A stretch of DNA of 41,199 nt, from positions 1,861,195-1,902,393 of the forward strand of contig BFEA01000012.1 in NCBI GenBank assembly GCA_003427395.1. The letters are read 5' to 3'. The notes under the pieces were generated by a model. That model ran no database searches and was not told where the DNA came from. It saw only the letters and a list, made by a program, of their open reading frames with translations. The stretch is from Chara braunii. Taxonomy: Eukaryota > Streptophyta > Charophyceae > Charales > Characeae. This document shows, piece by piece, positions 1 through 9,690 of the stretch. Each line of letters starts with the position of its first letter. Positions within the stretch are counted from its first letter, which is position 1. A program made the translations under genes and the position numbers.

Positions 1-180
1 AAAAAAAAAAAAAAAAAAAAAAAAATCGACCAACCAACTATTTGACCAATCAAGCAAGCCACCAACCAACCAAATAATCAACAAACCTATCACTCGATGA
101 ACCGACCGATTAATCAATCAACTAACCAAGCAACCAATCAAACTTACGAACCAACCAACCAAACAAATAACTAGCTAAAC
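1..180. repeat. A-run and degenerate CCAA/CAAN simple-sequence tract
   Basis: The window opens with 25 A residues. About 150 bases follow in which ACCAACCAA, CAATCAAC and related tetranucleotides recur irregularly. This is low-complexity DNA with no credible reading frame. The A-run could be the tail of a retroelement outside the window or simply a homopolymer; the window edge prevents a decision. Confidence 0.7.
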
Positions 181-1770
181 TGCTAACCAAAGTGATAGGA
201 AGCCATACACAATCAGTCCAATGTACCCTGGGCAGTTTAAGACTCTTTATGAGTAGGTGGAACCTCCACACATACACAACACACACGCAGACACGGATAC
301 ACAATGGTCCTACCAGTGATGAACACACAGGTATGTAATGATGTGACAATCATCCAAGGGAGGCAATTTCATCATGATCATTGTCGTCACTAACAACATG
401 ATAGGGTTAATCATCATCATCTTCATTCTGGCCAAAGCAAGGAGCATCATCATAACCGCTGTTATCAAACGCCTCAAATGTATCAGACACATCTATGGAT
501 GTGCCATCATTTGCAACGGAAATACCATGGCATTCGGAACCCATGTTGTAGCTAATGCGAACATGCTGCTCAAGAAGGTATCGGGCCCAATCACCAATGC
601 AGTGTGTCACAAACACAGCTTCAGCTAACATCTTCTTCCAACCATGATTATGGGAATGAACAATGTAACGGTGCTCAAGAGCGTCGATGATGTCAAACAT
701 GTGGCCTCCTACGGTTAAAGGTCCTAAGTCTCAGCCTCGTCAGAGTCATCACATTGCAGCTCCAATCAAGAGTTGTACAGGCAACAACATGTGTCTCGTA
801 CGCACGCAGACAATGTATGTGTTTGGTGATGAACTTGTTGATGATCGAGTGAAAGCATTGACAATGGTGAGGGAAACGATATCAGATGAAGTTATGCATC
901 TTTGTGTTGGATGCATACTTTGCAATGAATTTTACAGACTTTGTGTGTCACTTTCACATGCATATTTGGTTTTCCCTTGTTTCCCTCCCGCTGCAGCACA
1001 CAGATTGTGCAGACTTGCACCCTCTATAGTGAGAATGTTCCCCGGCCCAATGCATCGCTAAGCATACAACATCGTCAGCTAGTTGGTTTTCAGCTTTTTT
1101 GCAAGTGCCATAGAACCACTCATGCAGTTCCTCTTCAAATTCCAGAGGAGCTAAGCCTGCATGTGTCAACCTCGATTGAACTGTCCCATCATCAACGGGA
1201 ACTGAACCCTCTCCATGCAAACTTTTTCAAATTTGATCAGCAAACTAGTTCTTATTTTTGTTTCTTTTGGAACACTGGCGATCAAACTCCTCGTCATACC
1301 ATGCATACAACACATCCAACATCAGCAAATGCAGTTCTTGAATGGTGGTGCATTCATCGACTTTTTCAGGCAACTTGCGTTTTGCATTCACAACTTCCTC
1401 ACGAAAATGTGAAACAAGCTATGTATGTCCCCCAGCCGCGCGATCGCAAACTTTGCGGGCGCCGTGGCAACCAGAAGGGAAGAGTTTTGGGGGTAGGGAT
1501 GACGGATTGGGGTTGCGCAACCCCAACCCCAACCCCTAGCAGCAAAAAACAAAACAGGAAAAAAAAATGAATTTCGCATGCTAGAGACTAGAACCAAGAA
1601 CCAACCTCTGAAAAATGGAGCAATGATAGCACAACACAAGATTGAAATACCAACAATCAGACCCAATCAATGTTGTGACACAGACTGAACACCAACATCA
1701 TCATCATTATGCAGTGTGAGGGACCTGGCACTTAACACAGAAATGAAGGCGCCATGTAGGAACTCATATA
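181..1770. other. Gene-free stretch with weak minus-strand frame traces
   Basis: No gene is recognised. Two minus-strand open stretches (about 407-700 and 954-1220) have protein-like composition. The first ends in an Asp/Glu-rich tail typical of some transposase C-termini, but I see no family motif and the frames are not joined. A perfect palindrome sits at 1507-1526. The rest is unremarkable intergenic DNA. Confidence 0.5.
1507..1526. repeat. Perfect 20-bp palindrome followed by CCCCAA units
   Basis: TTGGGGTTGC is followed immediately by its reverse complement GCAACCCCAA, with no spacer. Two further CCCCAA-like units follow. The sequence could extrude as a cruciform, and the G-rich strand could fold on itself. 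It has no known function and lies in gene-free DNA. Confidence 0.85.
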
Positions 1771-1910
1771 CAGATGAGGAGGACGGAGGAGAGACGAACG
1801 TGGGGGGAATATGCAGAATGTCACCAGCTCAAGATGTCGTCCACACTGATCCAAAAAAGTAGTCCCACTCGATGTCTCGGCCCCAACGTCAAGTCTGAAT
1901 CCAACTGTCG

Positions 1911-1914
<4 letters not shown>

Positions 1915-1994
<80 letters not shown>
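1915..1994. repeat. (CT)n microsatellite, about 40 units
   Basis: An uninterrupted 80-base CT/AG dinucleotide run. Open frames of Ser-Leu or Arg-Glu repeats across it are artefacts of the repeat. A second CT run lies 128 bases downstream. Confidence 0.98.
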
Positions 1995-1997
<3 letters not shown>

Positions 1998-2119
1998 ACC
2001 AGGTACTAACCTGCGAAAGGTGTCGCCTTGATGCTGGTGCGAATGTGCGGAAGACGAAGCTGGAGCGCTGGAGCCAGCAGGTAGGTCTTCATGTAAGTCC
2101 CCTGGCCTCCACCATAGCC

Positions 2120-2122
<3 letters not shown>

Positions 2123-2184
<62 letters not shown>
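2123..2184. repeat. (CT)n microsatellite, about 31 units
   Basis: An uninterrupted CT run in the same phase as the one at 1915-1994. The 128 bases between the two (1995-2122) are complex sequence containing a CAGGTAGGTCT-type motif that is echoed near other repeats in the window. Confidence 0.98.
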
Positions 2185-2186
<2 letters not shown>

Positions 2187-2628
2187 GCTGCGAGGTGTTG
2201 CAAATTGCACTACGCTAGCATTGAAGCCCAACCCCTATCGTCGACTACAACTACTACTACGAGGAGCCTCTAGCGAGTGGCCGAAAGATGTCTACCTAAA
2301 ACTGAGGGAAACAGCTGGTCCGTCCTTAGGAAGTGACCTGAGCGGGAACTTTGGCGCCTAACTTGGGGCCCAAAGGAAAAAGAGTTTGATGCCTAAGTTG
2401 GCGCCCAAGATCTGTGCCATTGGAAATGGCGTCTGGGGCCTGAACCGGAGCCCAAGACGTGTGCCTCCTGCTGCTGGCCTAACTGGGACTCTAACCGGGG
2501 GCCTCGACGAGCCAGGGCCGTGTGCCTCCTGCTAACCCCGCTAACCCCTACTCCTACAGTCCGGGCCTTGCGGAGGGCCTGTGTGGAACCAAGAATGTCA
2601 ACCCCCCTCCTTCCTTGAAAGACCGAGC
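2185..2628. other. Gene-free flank of the Ty3/gypsy relic
   Basis: This stretch lies downstream of the integrase on the element's minus strand, so an intact element would have its 3' end here. I find no clear LTR, polypurine tract or terminal TG/CA pair. Phrases such as TTGGCGCC and GGGGCCTGA recur loosely between 2340 and 2530, giving a degenerate, GC-rich, repeated texture. Confidence 0.4.
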
Positions 2629-3993
2629 TCACCTGCGAGGGTGAATCTGTTTGTGGGAGGGAGGGACCGAAGTCCGAGTGGGAGGGGCAGGTTGTGAAGC
2701 TTCCTTCGTTAGTCGTTTCCTTTCGTAGTGGGTGTACATAAGTGGTGCGGAGGCTTGTAAGTCTGCGCGTGAAATCCACCTTGTATCGTCGCAGTTGCAC
2801 CACTTGAATGTGACTTTGTACTGCATTGGCTTGTTGCCATACTTGAGATGCGTGACAACGCGATCGATCTCCTGATGGCGATCCATAGAAGGAGGGTCCT
2901 GCGAGCGTCGGTATGGGAAGTCGTAGCTCTTGGCTGGTGTATACGTTGTCAGCTTAGAGGCGTGAAAAACCAGGTGGACCGTTAGATGATGCATGATTTC
3001 GATCACAAGCCATCAGCCTCGTTGCCCGTGTGTGATGTGTGATGTGACGGTCCAAGGTCCAAACCACTTGGGGAGTAGCTTGAACGAAATGTTTTGCTCG
3101 AGCACAAACTCTTTCGCAAAGACCTTGACAAGGTCACCGGCGCGGATAGAACATGGCACGCGACGCCGATTGGCTTGCTGCTGCATGCAAAGTTGAGCCT
3201 TCTGTATGTTAGCGCGGGCTTGGGCCAGCAAGTTCCTGTACTTCCGAACGGAGGCGGTAGAGCAAGGGGCGTTAATGTCGGAAGCCTGTGGGAATAAAAG
3301 ATCAGTGAAGATACAACCTTTTCGGCCACCGTGGTGCAACTCGAATGGACTCATACCGATCGCCGGATGGACCAAAGTGTTGTAGGCGAACTCGATGTCG
3401 GCGAGGCGGTCGAACCAATCCTTTTGGTCTGGACGGATGAGCGTATGGAGCATCATTTGAGCGGTTTGATGTGCCCACTCCGTGTGCCCGTCCTTTTGTG
3501 GATGTCGAGTCGAACTCGGTTTCATTTCGGTGTCAGACTCCTTCATGAGGGAAGTCCAAAATGTTGACATGAAACGAGTGTCGGGGTCGCTGACGATGTC
3601 TTCCTGAACGGCGTGGCTTCAAATCCAGCCAATGTGCAAGAGTGTCGCGAGCTCGGGAGCTGTGGTGTGATACTTAAAAGGAATAAATCGCCAATACTTA
3701 CTCAAATGGTCAACGACCGTGAGAATGTTGTCGTGCCTGAAGCCATTGCGGGGGAACGGGTCGATGACGTCCATAGCAATTGAGAGGCCAGGTTCCCGAG
3801 GAATAGGCAATGGCCGCAACTCGACATTGAGGTTGCTATTGCGGGGTTTGCTTCGTTGGCAAACTTCGCAAGATTTGCAATACAGAGTGATATCGGTAAA
3901 TGAAGTTGGGTCACTGGAATCGTTGTCGAAGTCTTTCGATCGTACAGTTGACTCCGAAGTGGCCGACGAGATGCGGGTCGTGGCACTCTCCAA
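2629..3993 (-). pseudogene. Ty3/gypsy integrase with chromodomain-like C-terminus, broken
   Basis: Three overlapping minus-strand frames carry successive parts of an integrase. The frame at 3619-3993 has a C-x2-C-x2-C zinc-finger-like cluster ending CQRSK, then SIAMDVIDPFP with the first core Asp, and VVDHLSKYW with the second. The frame at 3013-3570 resumes with HPQKDGHTEWAHQT, whose Glu is the third acid of the DDE triad. It continues with AYNTLVHPAIGMSPFEL and a basic C-terminal part containing KWFGPW. The frame at 2629-3006 holds VFHASKL and then a charged segment with W-x2-ADL spacing resembling a gypsy-type chromodomain. The catalytic triad is readable, but changes of frame between segments rule out an active protein. 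Family assignment is firm; the chromodomain call is weaker. Confidence 0.88.
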
Positions 3994-4027
3994 GTTAGCG
4001 AGTCTGTAGTCGGTGGTCTCATGGGAT

Positions 4028-4808
4028 TTATAGTAAGTCCTTGCCTCGTGAATGGAGAAGCAAGTAGCCGTCGGCGATATGGTAGTGACTGGCCGATGAG
4101 TGATCCGACGAAAGTTTGCTCGTAAAGAGTGGCGTATTCAGGATCGGACTTGTATGCTCGCACAAAATGTTGAGGAAGGTCATCGTCAAGTCGAACACAT
4201 GATGGATTGCTGCGCAAAAATCTGATCTTCGCGAGAGAGCATCCGCGGCTCTGTTGGAGAGACTCGAAATGTGCTTCGGTGTGAAGTCGAATTGGTCGAT
4301 GAAGTACATCCTCCGAGCAATCATGTTACTCACCGTGTTTTGCATCTTGTAGTAGGTCAAATGGGTTGTTATCCGCTGCCCAAGTGAACCTACGACGCCC
4401 GAGGAGGAAGTGTCGCCAATGTTTAAGTACCGTGAGGAATGCGAGCAACTTCTTTCTCGCATCATCCATCGAGTTGATGGGTGACACCTTTTGACTGAAG
4501 TACTCAACCCGATGTCAATCTACTCCGTCGTGTTGTTCCAAAACTGCACCAATGCCGTAGCCGGAAGCATCCGTAGTCACTCTCATTGGCAAGGTGGGAT
4601 CGTAGATACGCAAGATGGGAGCGAGAAGCAACGCCGTCTTCAATTTTTGGAACGAACTCCAGACTTCGCAGGTGAAGTGGAATGACACTTTTGGCGATTG
4701 CAATTTCGACAAAGGTGTAACGATCCATGCATATCCGTTGAGCGTCGGTAGTACCCGGCCAATCCCCTGAAAGAACGCACTTTCGCAGTGTTGGTCCGCT
4801 CCGACCAA
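4028..4808 (-). pseudogene. Ty3/gypsy RNase H domain, frameshifted
   Basis: In an intact element RNase H would remove the RNA strand during reverse transcription. The frame at 4515-4808 contains AFFQGIGRV and then TTDASGYGIGAVLEQ, the classic start of the gypsy RNase H domain with its first catalytic Asp. The following frame (4028-4507) carries the end of the domain, with FDFTPKH and NRAADALSRRSD matching the usual ADALSRR motif. The middle of the domain is readable only by switching frame near 4400-4510. It lies directly between RT and integrase, as expected for this superfamily. It is a pseudogene. Confidence 0.88.
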
Positions 4809-5235
4809 TCTTGAATGACCTTAATCTTATCTGTGAGCGGACGGATGCCTTGCTGCGTCACAAAGTGGCCCAAGTACTCGATCTCTTATTGCGTGTATTC
4901 ACATTTGGCTCGATTGACCTTGTACTTGGCCGTACGTAACTTGTCCAGAACGCTGAGTAGATGCACGAGGTGCTCGTCCAAAGTTCGGTTATACACGAAG
5001 ATATCCTTGAGGTAGATGAGCACGAACTGGTCCAGCATGTCGAGGAATTTCGTCGCCATTCGGGATTGGAAGGTGGTTTGTGCATTTGTGAGGCCGAATG
5101 GCATTACGACGCACTCGAAGTGTCTGTACCGTGTTTTGAACGCGGTCTCATACACGTGGAGATCTCAATTTGGTGGTATCCCAACTTGAGGTCCAACTTG
5201 GAGAAGTACATGGCGCCGCTCGACTACTCACCAAA
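4640..5235 (-). pseudogene. Ty3/gypsy reverse transcriptase palm, inactivated
   Basis: The remnant begins with FSKLDLKLGYHQI (about 5167-5205), the RT motif A with its catalytic Asp. After a frameshift near 5155, the frame 4886-5155 reads TAFKTRYRHFE, MPFGLTNAQTTFQ and then IYLKDIFVY. The last is the catalytic YxDD box, but its first Asp is Lys (codon 5006-5008). A TAA stop at 4886-4888 interrupts the same frame, which then continues as YLGHFVTQQGIRP and SFRGLAGYYRR in the connection region (4640-4873). Fingers, protease and gag are missing. Truncation, frameshift, stop and the active-site change together show a long-dead copy. Confidence 0.92.
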
Positions 5236-6104
5236 ATGTGCTACATGAGAGTGAATATTTCCCTAGAATATGAAAAGATGCGCGTTGTTGAGATAAACCG
5301 TTGTTGTACCTTGCCGTCGGGGAAAATGAGGTTGAATCTTCCACCAGAACACAGGAAGATACATCGCCATAAAGGTGACAACCACCATGATGATGTAGCG
5401 CCTGAGACTGCAATGACGAGCCGCTCTCATCGCGAATGAGATCGTAGACAAGCACGAACAGGAGTACCGAGATGAAACGGTGCCCACGAGCAGCATAAAA
5501 ATGACCACGTGCGTGGACTAGAACACAATGGCGGCGTGGAGGGGAACACAACCGCGATCATAAATGGTCATGAATATGATCATCAACCGTGCCCCCCTCC
5601 TATTCTCCAAATGTGCAAATTGAGATGAACCTCCGTCTAAAACACGGAAAGATATAGGACATATTAGTACACCAGAATCACGAGCGCACCAAGACCTTGA
5701 ATCACCACGGAGATGATCACTATGAACATTGCGCCCCACACTCCTCGTGATCTCCAACGCCTTCTGCCCCTCTTTCTTTTTCTCGTTCGCTTTCCGGTCT
5801 TCCTTCTCGTCTTCGTCAATGTCGTTTTCCTCATCAATCTTGTTAACATCTACCCCTCACCCCCGTTCTCTAGCTTTTATTGGGGCAACAACAACGCTTT
5901 GTCCGACAACCTAGAATCAAAACAACAACATTAAAACCTGGTTGTCAAACCTGACGAGCTTTTATAACAGTCAAATTGGTCCGACCAAGAAATGTAATAA
6001 TTTGTGGCCCCTCCGTCTCGTCTCTTCGCATAGACATAGTCTTGACAGCTACCACACGGAGCAAACCATGGAATCGTCGAATTCATACCTGGTTTTACTT
6101 ATTT
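5236..6104. other. Unassigned stretch with degraded charged/hydrophobic frame on minus strand
   Basis: On the minus strand, 5758-5870 encodes a run rich in Lys, Glu and Asp (KIDEENDIDEDEKEDRK is readable). A neighbouring frame (5664-5849, ATG start) is Arg/Lys-rich and ends in a hydrophobic segment, GAMFIVIISVVIQGLGALVI. Further hydrophobic stretches occur in minus frames down to 5263. These may be pieces of one decayed membrane-protein gene, but I do not recognise a family and no single frame is long. The plus strand has nothing convincing. Confidence 0.3.
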
Positions 6105-6180
6105 GTTTCCGGTGGAGTTTGAACTCATGCCTGTATTTCAACAGTTTACGGCTGTACCAACTGAACTAGGCTGTTAGTTC
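6105..6180 (-). repeat. tRNA-like module (SINE head), A and B boxes readable
   Basis: On the minus strand, TAGTTCAGTTGGTACAGC (6153-6170) matches a Pol III A box as found in tRNA genes. GAGTTCAAACTCC (6113-6125) matches a B box. The segment between has a GTTGAAATACAGGC phrase that recurs at 12725-12805. The anticodon arm does not fold properly, so this is a tRNA-derived repeat head rather than a working tRNA gene. Confidence 0.7.
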
Positions 6181-6239
6181 TATGATCAGCCTCTCGCTGG
6201 TCCCGAAACCGATATCGAACCCTGACAAAAAACGGGAGC

Positions 6240-6530
6240 ATAATAACTAATAATAATTATAAAATAATACTTAAGAAAATAAAGAATAAGGTGGGGGGGA
6301 AGAGAGAGGAAACCATTCGTATCCCCTTGGTTCCGCCAATTGGGCCGGCGACCGAGGTCAACAACAAAACCAAGGGGGATAGTCCCACTGGACCCTCAAC
6401 CCTTCGGCTGCTCCATTGCTCCTTTGTTGCTGGTCGCTGGGCTCGACCCTCATACCTGTCAGTCAAAAGTTTAGTGTCCTAACCAATAGGCCTAAGCCCA
6501 AGGCTGAACCTAGTGGGCACAAGCTTCCAC
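6240..6530 (-). repeat. tRNA-derived SINE, copy 1
   Basis: The minus strand has an A-box-like TTAGGCCTATTGGTTAGGAC (around 6474-6496) and a B-box-like GGGTCGAGCCC (6439-6449). A conserved body follows, including ACTATCCCCCTTGGTTTTG. It ends in an A/T-rich tail with ATT triplets at 6240-6290. The same layout is found at 28345-28690 and, more decayed, at 33400-33660. Pol III transcription and LINE-dependent retroposition are the family norm; neither is shown here. Confidence 0.68.
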
Positions 6531-7230
6531 ATAAACAGTTTTTGCGCCATATGTAATCTATCGAAACCCCAAGGGCTCACCTTAGCCCATCATTCGAACC
6601 TACAACTACCGACCCCCCGTGTTTGTCATATCGAGTGTTGGTCTTAATTGAATATCCGTCGTACACACTGTTTACCCAACAAGGGTTGCACCATTATCGG
6701 CTCTGGTTCCCACACGCGGCCACTTCTCCACCGTCGCACTCTTACGACCTTAGTAGGAGAAACCGTCGGTTTTTACGTGTGATGCACACCTTTCAGAGGT
6801 CAAAGGTGACACCCATTGACGAACAAACGCACAAAATTGCAAAGCGCCCTCTTGCGCTACGTACTGCACAAGCTCCAAAATCGCCTCAAATAAAATTTAA
6901 GGTAGTTGTTTTTAAAATGCAGCACCGATAGTCAAACCTGATGTCAGCCATCAAAATGTCGCCTCCGTATGCGCACATGTTCCCACATACGAACGTACCA
7001 ACCAAAACAAAAGGATATTTTAACCCTAGTGTAATCAAAGTAGAAACTTTCTGATCCCGGTCTACGACATACGAAATATCACGTGCAACTCAAACTTGTG
7101 TGGCCAACACACTCTCTACTCTTTTTCAACGGTCGCATACGCTATCGGCCGCCGAGGAAAACAATCGCAACTTACTCTGTGGTTCCAATTTTGAATTCAA
7201 ATCTCATCCTTGTCACTTGTAAAAACAAGG

Positions 7231-7258
7231 GCGGATACCCTCGTAAGGGTATTCACGC
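7231..7258. repeat. Terminal hairpin of composite repeat, copy 1
   Basis: GCGGATACCCT, loop CGTA, then AGGGTATTCACGC. The arms pair apart from one bulged A, and one G-C pair is replaced by G-T. Compare 29193-29218, 34012-34043 and 11872-11899. Confidence 0.85.
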
Positions 7259-7268
7259 CAACAACGAG

Positions 7269-8018
7269 ACATTGGCATGGGTGAATGGTGCCTGACCCCC
7301 ATCAACGCACCCAGACGAAGGCGGAGTAACTATGGAAACCCCATGGAATCACATTACCGGGAGGTGTAATAGACGAGACAAAATCAACCACCTTCCATCT
7401 AAAACGTCGAAGGGAGACGGGCGGTGCACCACCCCACCCATTGGTCGGTGATGTAGACATTCACAACTTTGCAGTGCGGTGCCGAAAGTGGAATGATCGC
7501 CCCACTGCTCAACACACGGTGGCAATCAAAGAATCGGACCGTATACCTCAGCCTCTCCATCCATACGCACTGACGTTTCGTAGTGTTGCAATGACTATGC
7601 CAGTAGCGTCGAAATGGGATGATGGCCCAACTGCTCACCATACCATCCATAGCAAGGATCAAAGGCCCAAATCTTTGAATCTATGCAAGTGGGATCTTCC
7701 CCAGGGTGGCGATCAAAGAATCGAACTGTGCGCCTTTGCAACTCCATCCATAGAAATTGAACACAAACCATGCAGCGAAACTGTTATACTGCGAATGTAT
7801 CCGCATAAGACCAAACTAAACCTCCATAATATTTAACAAGTCGGATTTTATGTCGATCATATATTAAGGATCTCACCACACCAATGTCGAAACTAGAGTT
7901 TTCGATATGTTTTCTTCGCCACACAGACTGTCGAAAAAACAATGTCAAAAACACTTCAGCATTTGGCAGAGAAGTGGTTTCAACATGGGTATGGACGGCC
8001 CGCCTGCAGCGTGTCGAG
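7269..8018. other. Gene-free stretch with an internal ~200-bp-spaced duplication
   Basis: No gene is recognised. A GTGGCRATCAAAGAATCG phrase followed later by CTCCATCCATA occurs twice (about 7521-7566 and 7703-7752), with a partial third copy of the end between them. Read on the minus strand, CAGTTCGATTCTTTGATCG in the second copy resembles a Pol III B box, so this may be a decayed tRNA-like tandem. Confidence 0.45.
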
Positions 8019-8054
8019 TTTTTTTTTTTTTTTTAAGGCATCACTTGATTTATT
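8019..8054 (-). terminator. LINE 3' end: AATAAA signal plus poly(A) tail
   Basis: On the minus strand an AATAAA polyadenylation hexamer (8049-8054) is followed 14 bases later by 16 consecutive A residues (8019-8034). This sits just downstream of the RT remnant in the same orientation, so it is best read as the copied poly(A) tail of the LINE transcript, not a host terminator. Confidence 0.8.
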
Positions 8055-8461
8055 AAACAAACATAAAAAAGGTCACCTCACAATTCTACCCGGTAATATA
8101 ACACAACTCTTGGCGAGACCAACCTGGCAACATGGCGACAAAACATAAGTTGTATCCTACAAATTACACTGGCGAGACCAACATGGCACAACAAGTCCAC
8201 ACTGGACAATCACTCTTAAACTGTGGCCCCATTCCGACCCTACAACGGGACTCTGAACCTATCACCTCCATAACTAAGGCATCATGAGCCACGGAGTGAC
8301 CAGGTTGGTTCAACCTTAGGACCTGAAGACCATTGCGTCTTAACCTACTCAAGCCATTATACCCCAAAATCCCCATACGACACCCCTCTCAGTAAACTAC
8401 CATCTCCAACATGATGCCTCATATGACCGTAGCCAATCATCCTTAAACGTTATATATTCGA

Positions 8462-9690
8462 TCATATCCCTTCTACTTCATTTCCTAACTTGCTTTGAGC
8501 CAGGGGGAGTCGAGGTCGTTGCCCTGATACTTTGTGCTGGTTTTTCCCAAGGGGTCTAACACCTCCTGTATACATGAGTTGAGAGAATACTACCGCATGT
8601 ACTATTAAAGCCTTGCCGAATAAAGATAGACCGTATATAGTCTTCCACTTCTGCAAACGCTGCTCCACCCTCCCTAGGATAATTTTGTCCTGCGTCTCCG
8701 CACAGTTCTGCAAAGAAACTTGCACGCCTAAAAACCTTTCAGAAGAATCAGCAGGCATTTTTTTCATTCCAAAATTCACACAAATCTCAAACTATTTAGG
8801 CAAGAAAAACACCGACTTTGACCAGTTAACTTGAGGCTCACACAACACACAATACTCTGTCAGCGTCTCTCTGACCGTTGTAAGTGAGGTTATAGTGTTT
8901 TTGACACGATAGTCAGGTTATCCGCTAGTGCACTTCCTTTGAATTGCAGCTGGCCACGGGTCCGTAGCCCAATAATATAGGGGTTACACCTCTTGTTATT
9001 GAGTAACTCAACCACCTGTAGAACGAAAAGCAGTGGAGCCACAAGTCACCTTTGGCGCAGTGATCGGGTCAATGGAAAGGATGGCGAGATTCTACCGTTG
9101 ATCATTAGCGATGCAGTAGTGTGGAAGTACATAGCTTTAACCCATTCACAGATGCCCATATGTCGCAGGGTTGTGAGTGCAAAGGGCTAACTAACTCTGT
9201 CGTAGGCCTTTTCCAGATCAAGGAGGAGAATAAATATATCCAACTGTGCCTCTGTGATTATCTTCATTAACTCTATCACTGTCACTATGCTATCCATAAT
9301 TGACCTTCCTTTCACAAAGCACAATGATCCGCCCCCACCGGACTAGGTAAATACCCAACCAGTCTGATGGCTAGGGATTTTGCAAGTAGTTTGTACACAG
9401 AGTTTAACAGGGATATCGGACGTCAATTCCGGATGTTGTTCTTCTGACGTTTTTTTTTACAGAAGTGTAATTATCCCTTTGGTCATACTCGAGGGAAACT
9501 TTATCCCAACTAACACTTCGTTGTAGATTTGAACTAGATCCTCACAAAACAGGGTCCAAAATTTCATTAAAAAATCGATGGGCAGCCCATCCTCCCCCTA
9601 GGCCTTTCTTTTTGCCATTTGTTTGGCAGCGTGTGTCAGTTCCTCCTTGGTGATTGGTCTGTCTAGGGCTAGTCCACCTTCTCTGCTGAT
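8462..9690 (-). pseudogene. LINE reverse transcriptase, multiply broken
   Basis: Minus-strand segments give successive RT landmarks in different frames: GEDGLPIDF and IYNEVLVGIKFPSSMTKG near 9600-9480; CFVKGRSIMDSI near 9310; LLLDLEKAYDRV near 9194-9230 (motif A with catalytic Asp); and ALADNLTIVSKT near 8900-8935. The last corresponds to the F/YADD box with its second Asp replaced by Asn. The C-terminal part at 8462-8779 contains FLGVQVS and LSLFGKALIVHAVV, typical of the region after the catalytic core. Stop codons and frameshifts separate these pieces. The element cannot encode an active enzyme. Confidence 0.88.

Larger units (their letters stand above)
2629..5235 (-). mobile_element. Truncated Ty3/gypsy-type LTR retrotransposon (pol remnant)
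   Basis: Reading down the minus strand, the order is reverse transcriptase palm, RNase H, zinc-finger-like integrase N-terminus, integrase core and chromodomain-like tail. The domain order RT-RH-IN is diagnostic of Ty3/gypsy rather than Ty1/copia, which has integrase before RT. The gag and protease regions and the RT fingers are absent, so the copy is 5'-truncated near 5235. The reading frame is broken by at least one stop (4886-4888) and several frameshifts. A catalytic RT residue is also changed. No LTR pair is visible. This is a dead fragment. Confidence 0.93.
6105..7268 (-). mobile_element. Composite tRNA-like repeat, copy 1
   Basis: This is the first of three same-orientation copies (others at 28225-29230 and 33400-34055). 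Shared order from left to right: a tRNA-like module, a second tRNA-derived SINE with an AT-rich tail, a divergent spacer, a conserved stretch of about 300 bp, and a terminal hairpin with 10-13 paired bases. Similarity between copies fades within about ten bases after the hairpin, which therefore marks an element end. No protein is encoded. Non-autonomous retroposon, transposon end and a nested pair of elements are all possible; I cannot place it in a known class. Confidence 0.6.

Noticed and set aside
1521-1540. Telomere-like repeat (CCCCAA)
   Set aside because: Only about three units, next to a palindrome. Green-lineage telomeres are normally TTTAGGG or variants.
7231-7268. Helitron 3' end
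   Set aside because: A hairpin near an element end fits, but there is no CTRR after it in any copy and no TC start was found. No Rep/helicase frame is present.
8113-8190. GGCGAGACCAACCTGGCAACATGGCG resembles the human Alu/7SL phrase
   Set aside because: Only a short phrase matches, the rest of an SRP RNA is absent, and it lies in the 3' UTR of a LINE relic. Chance plus local duplication is enough.
8225-8300. Possible tRNA-like module inside the LINE 3' region (AGGTTCAGAGTCCCG)
   Set aside because: The B-box match is fair but the A box is poor, and the sequence is better explained as LINE 3' UTR.
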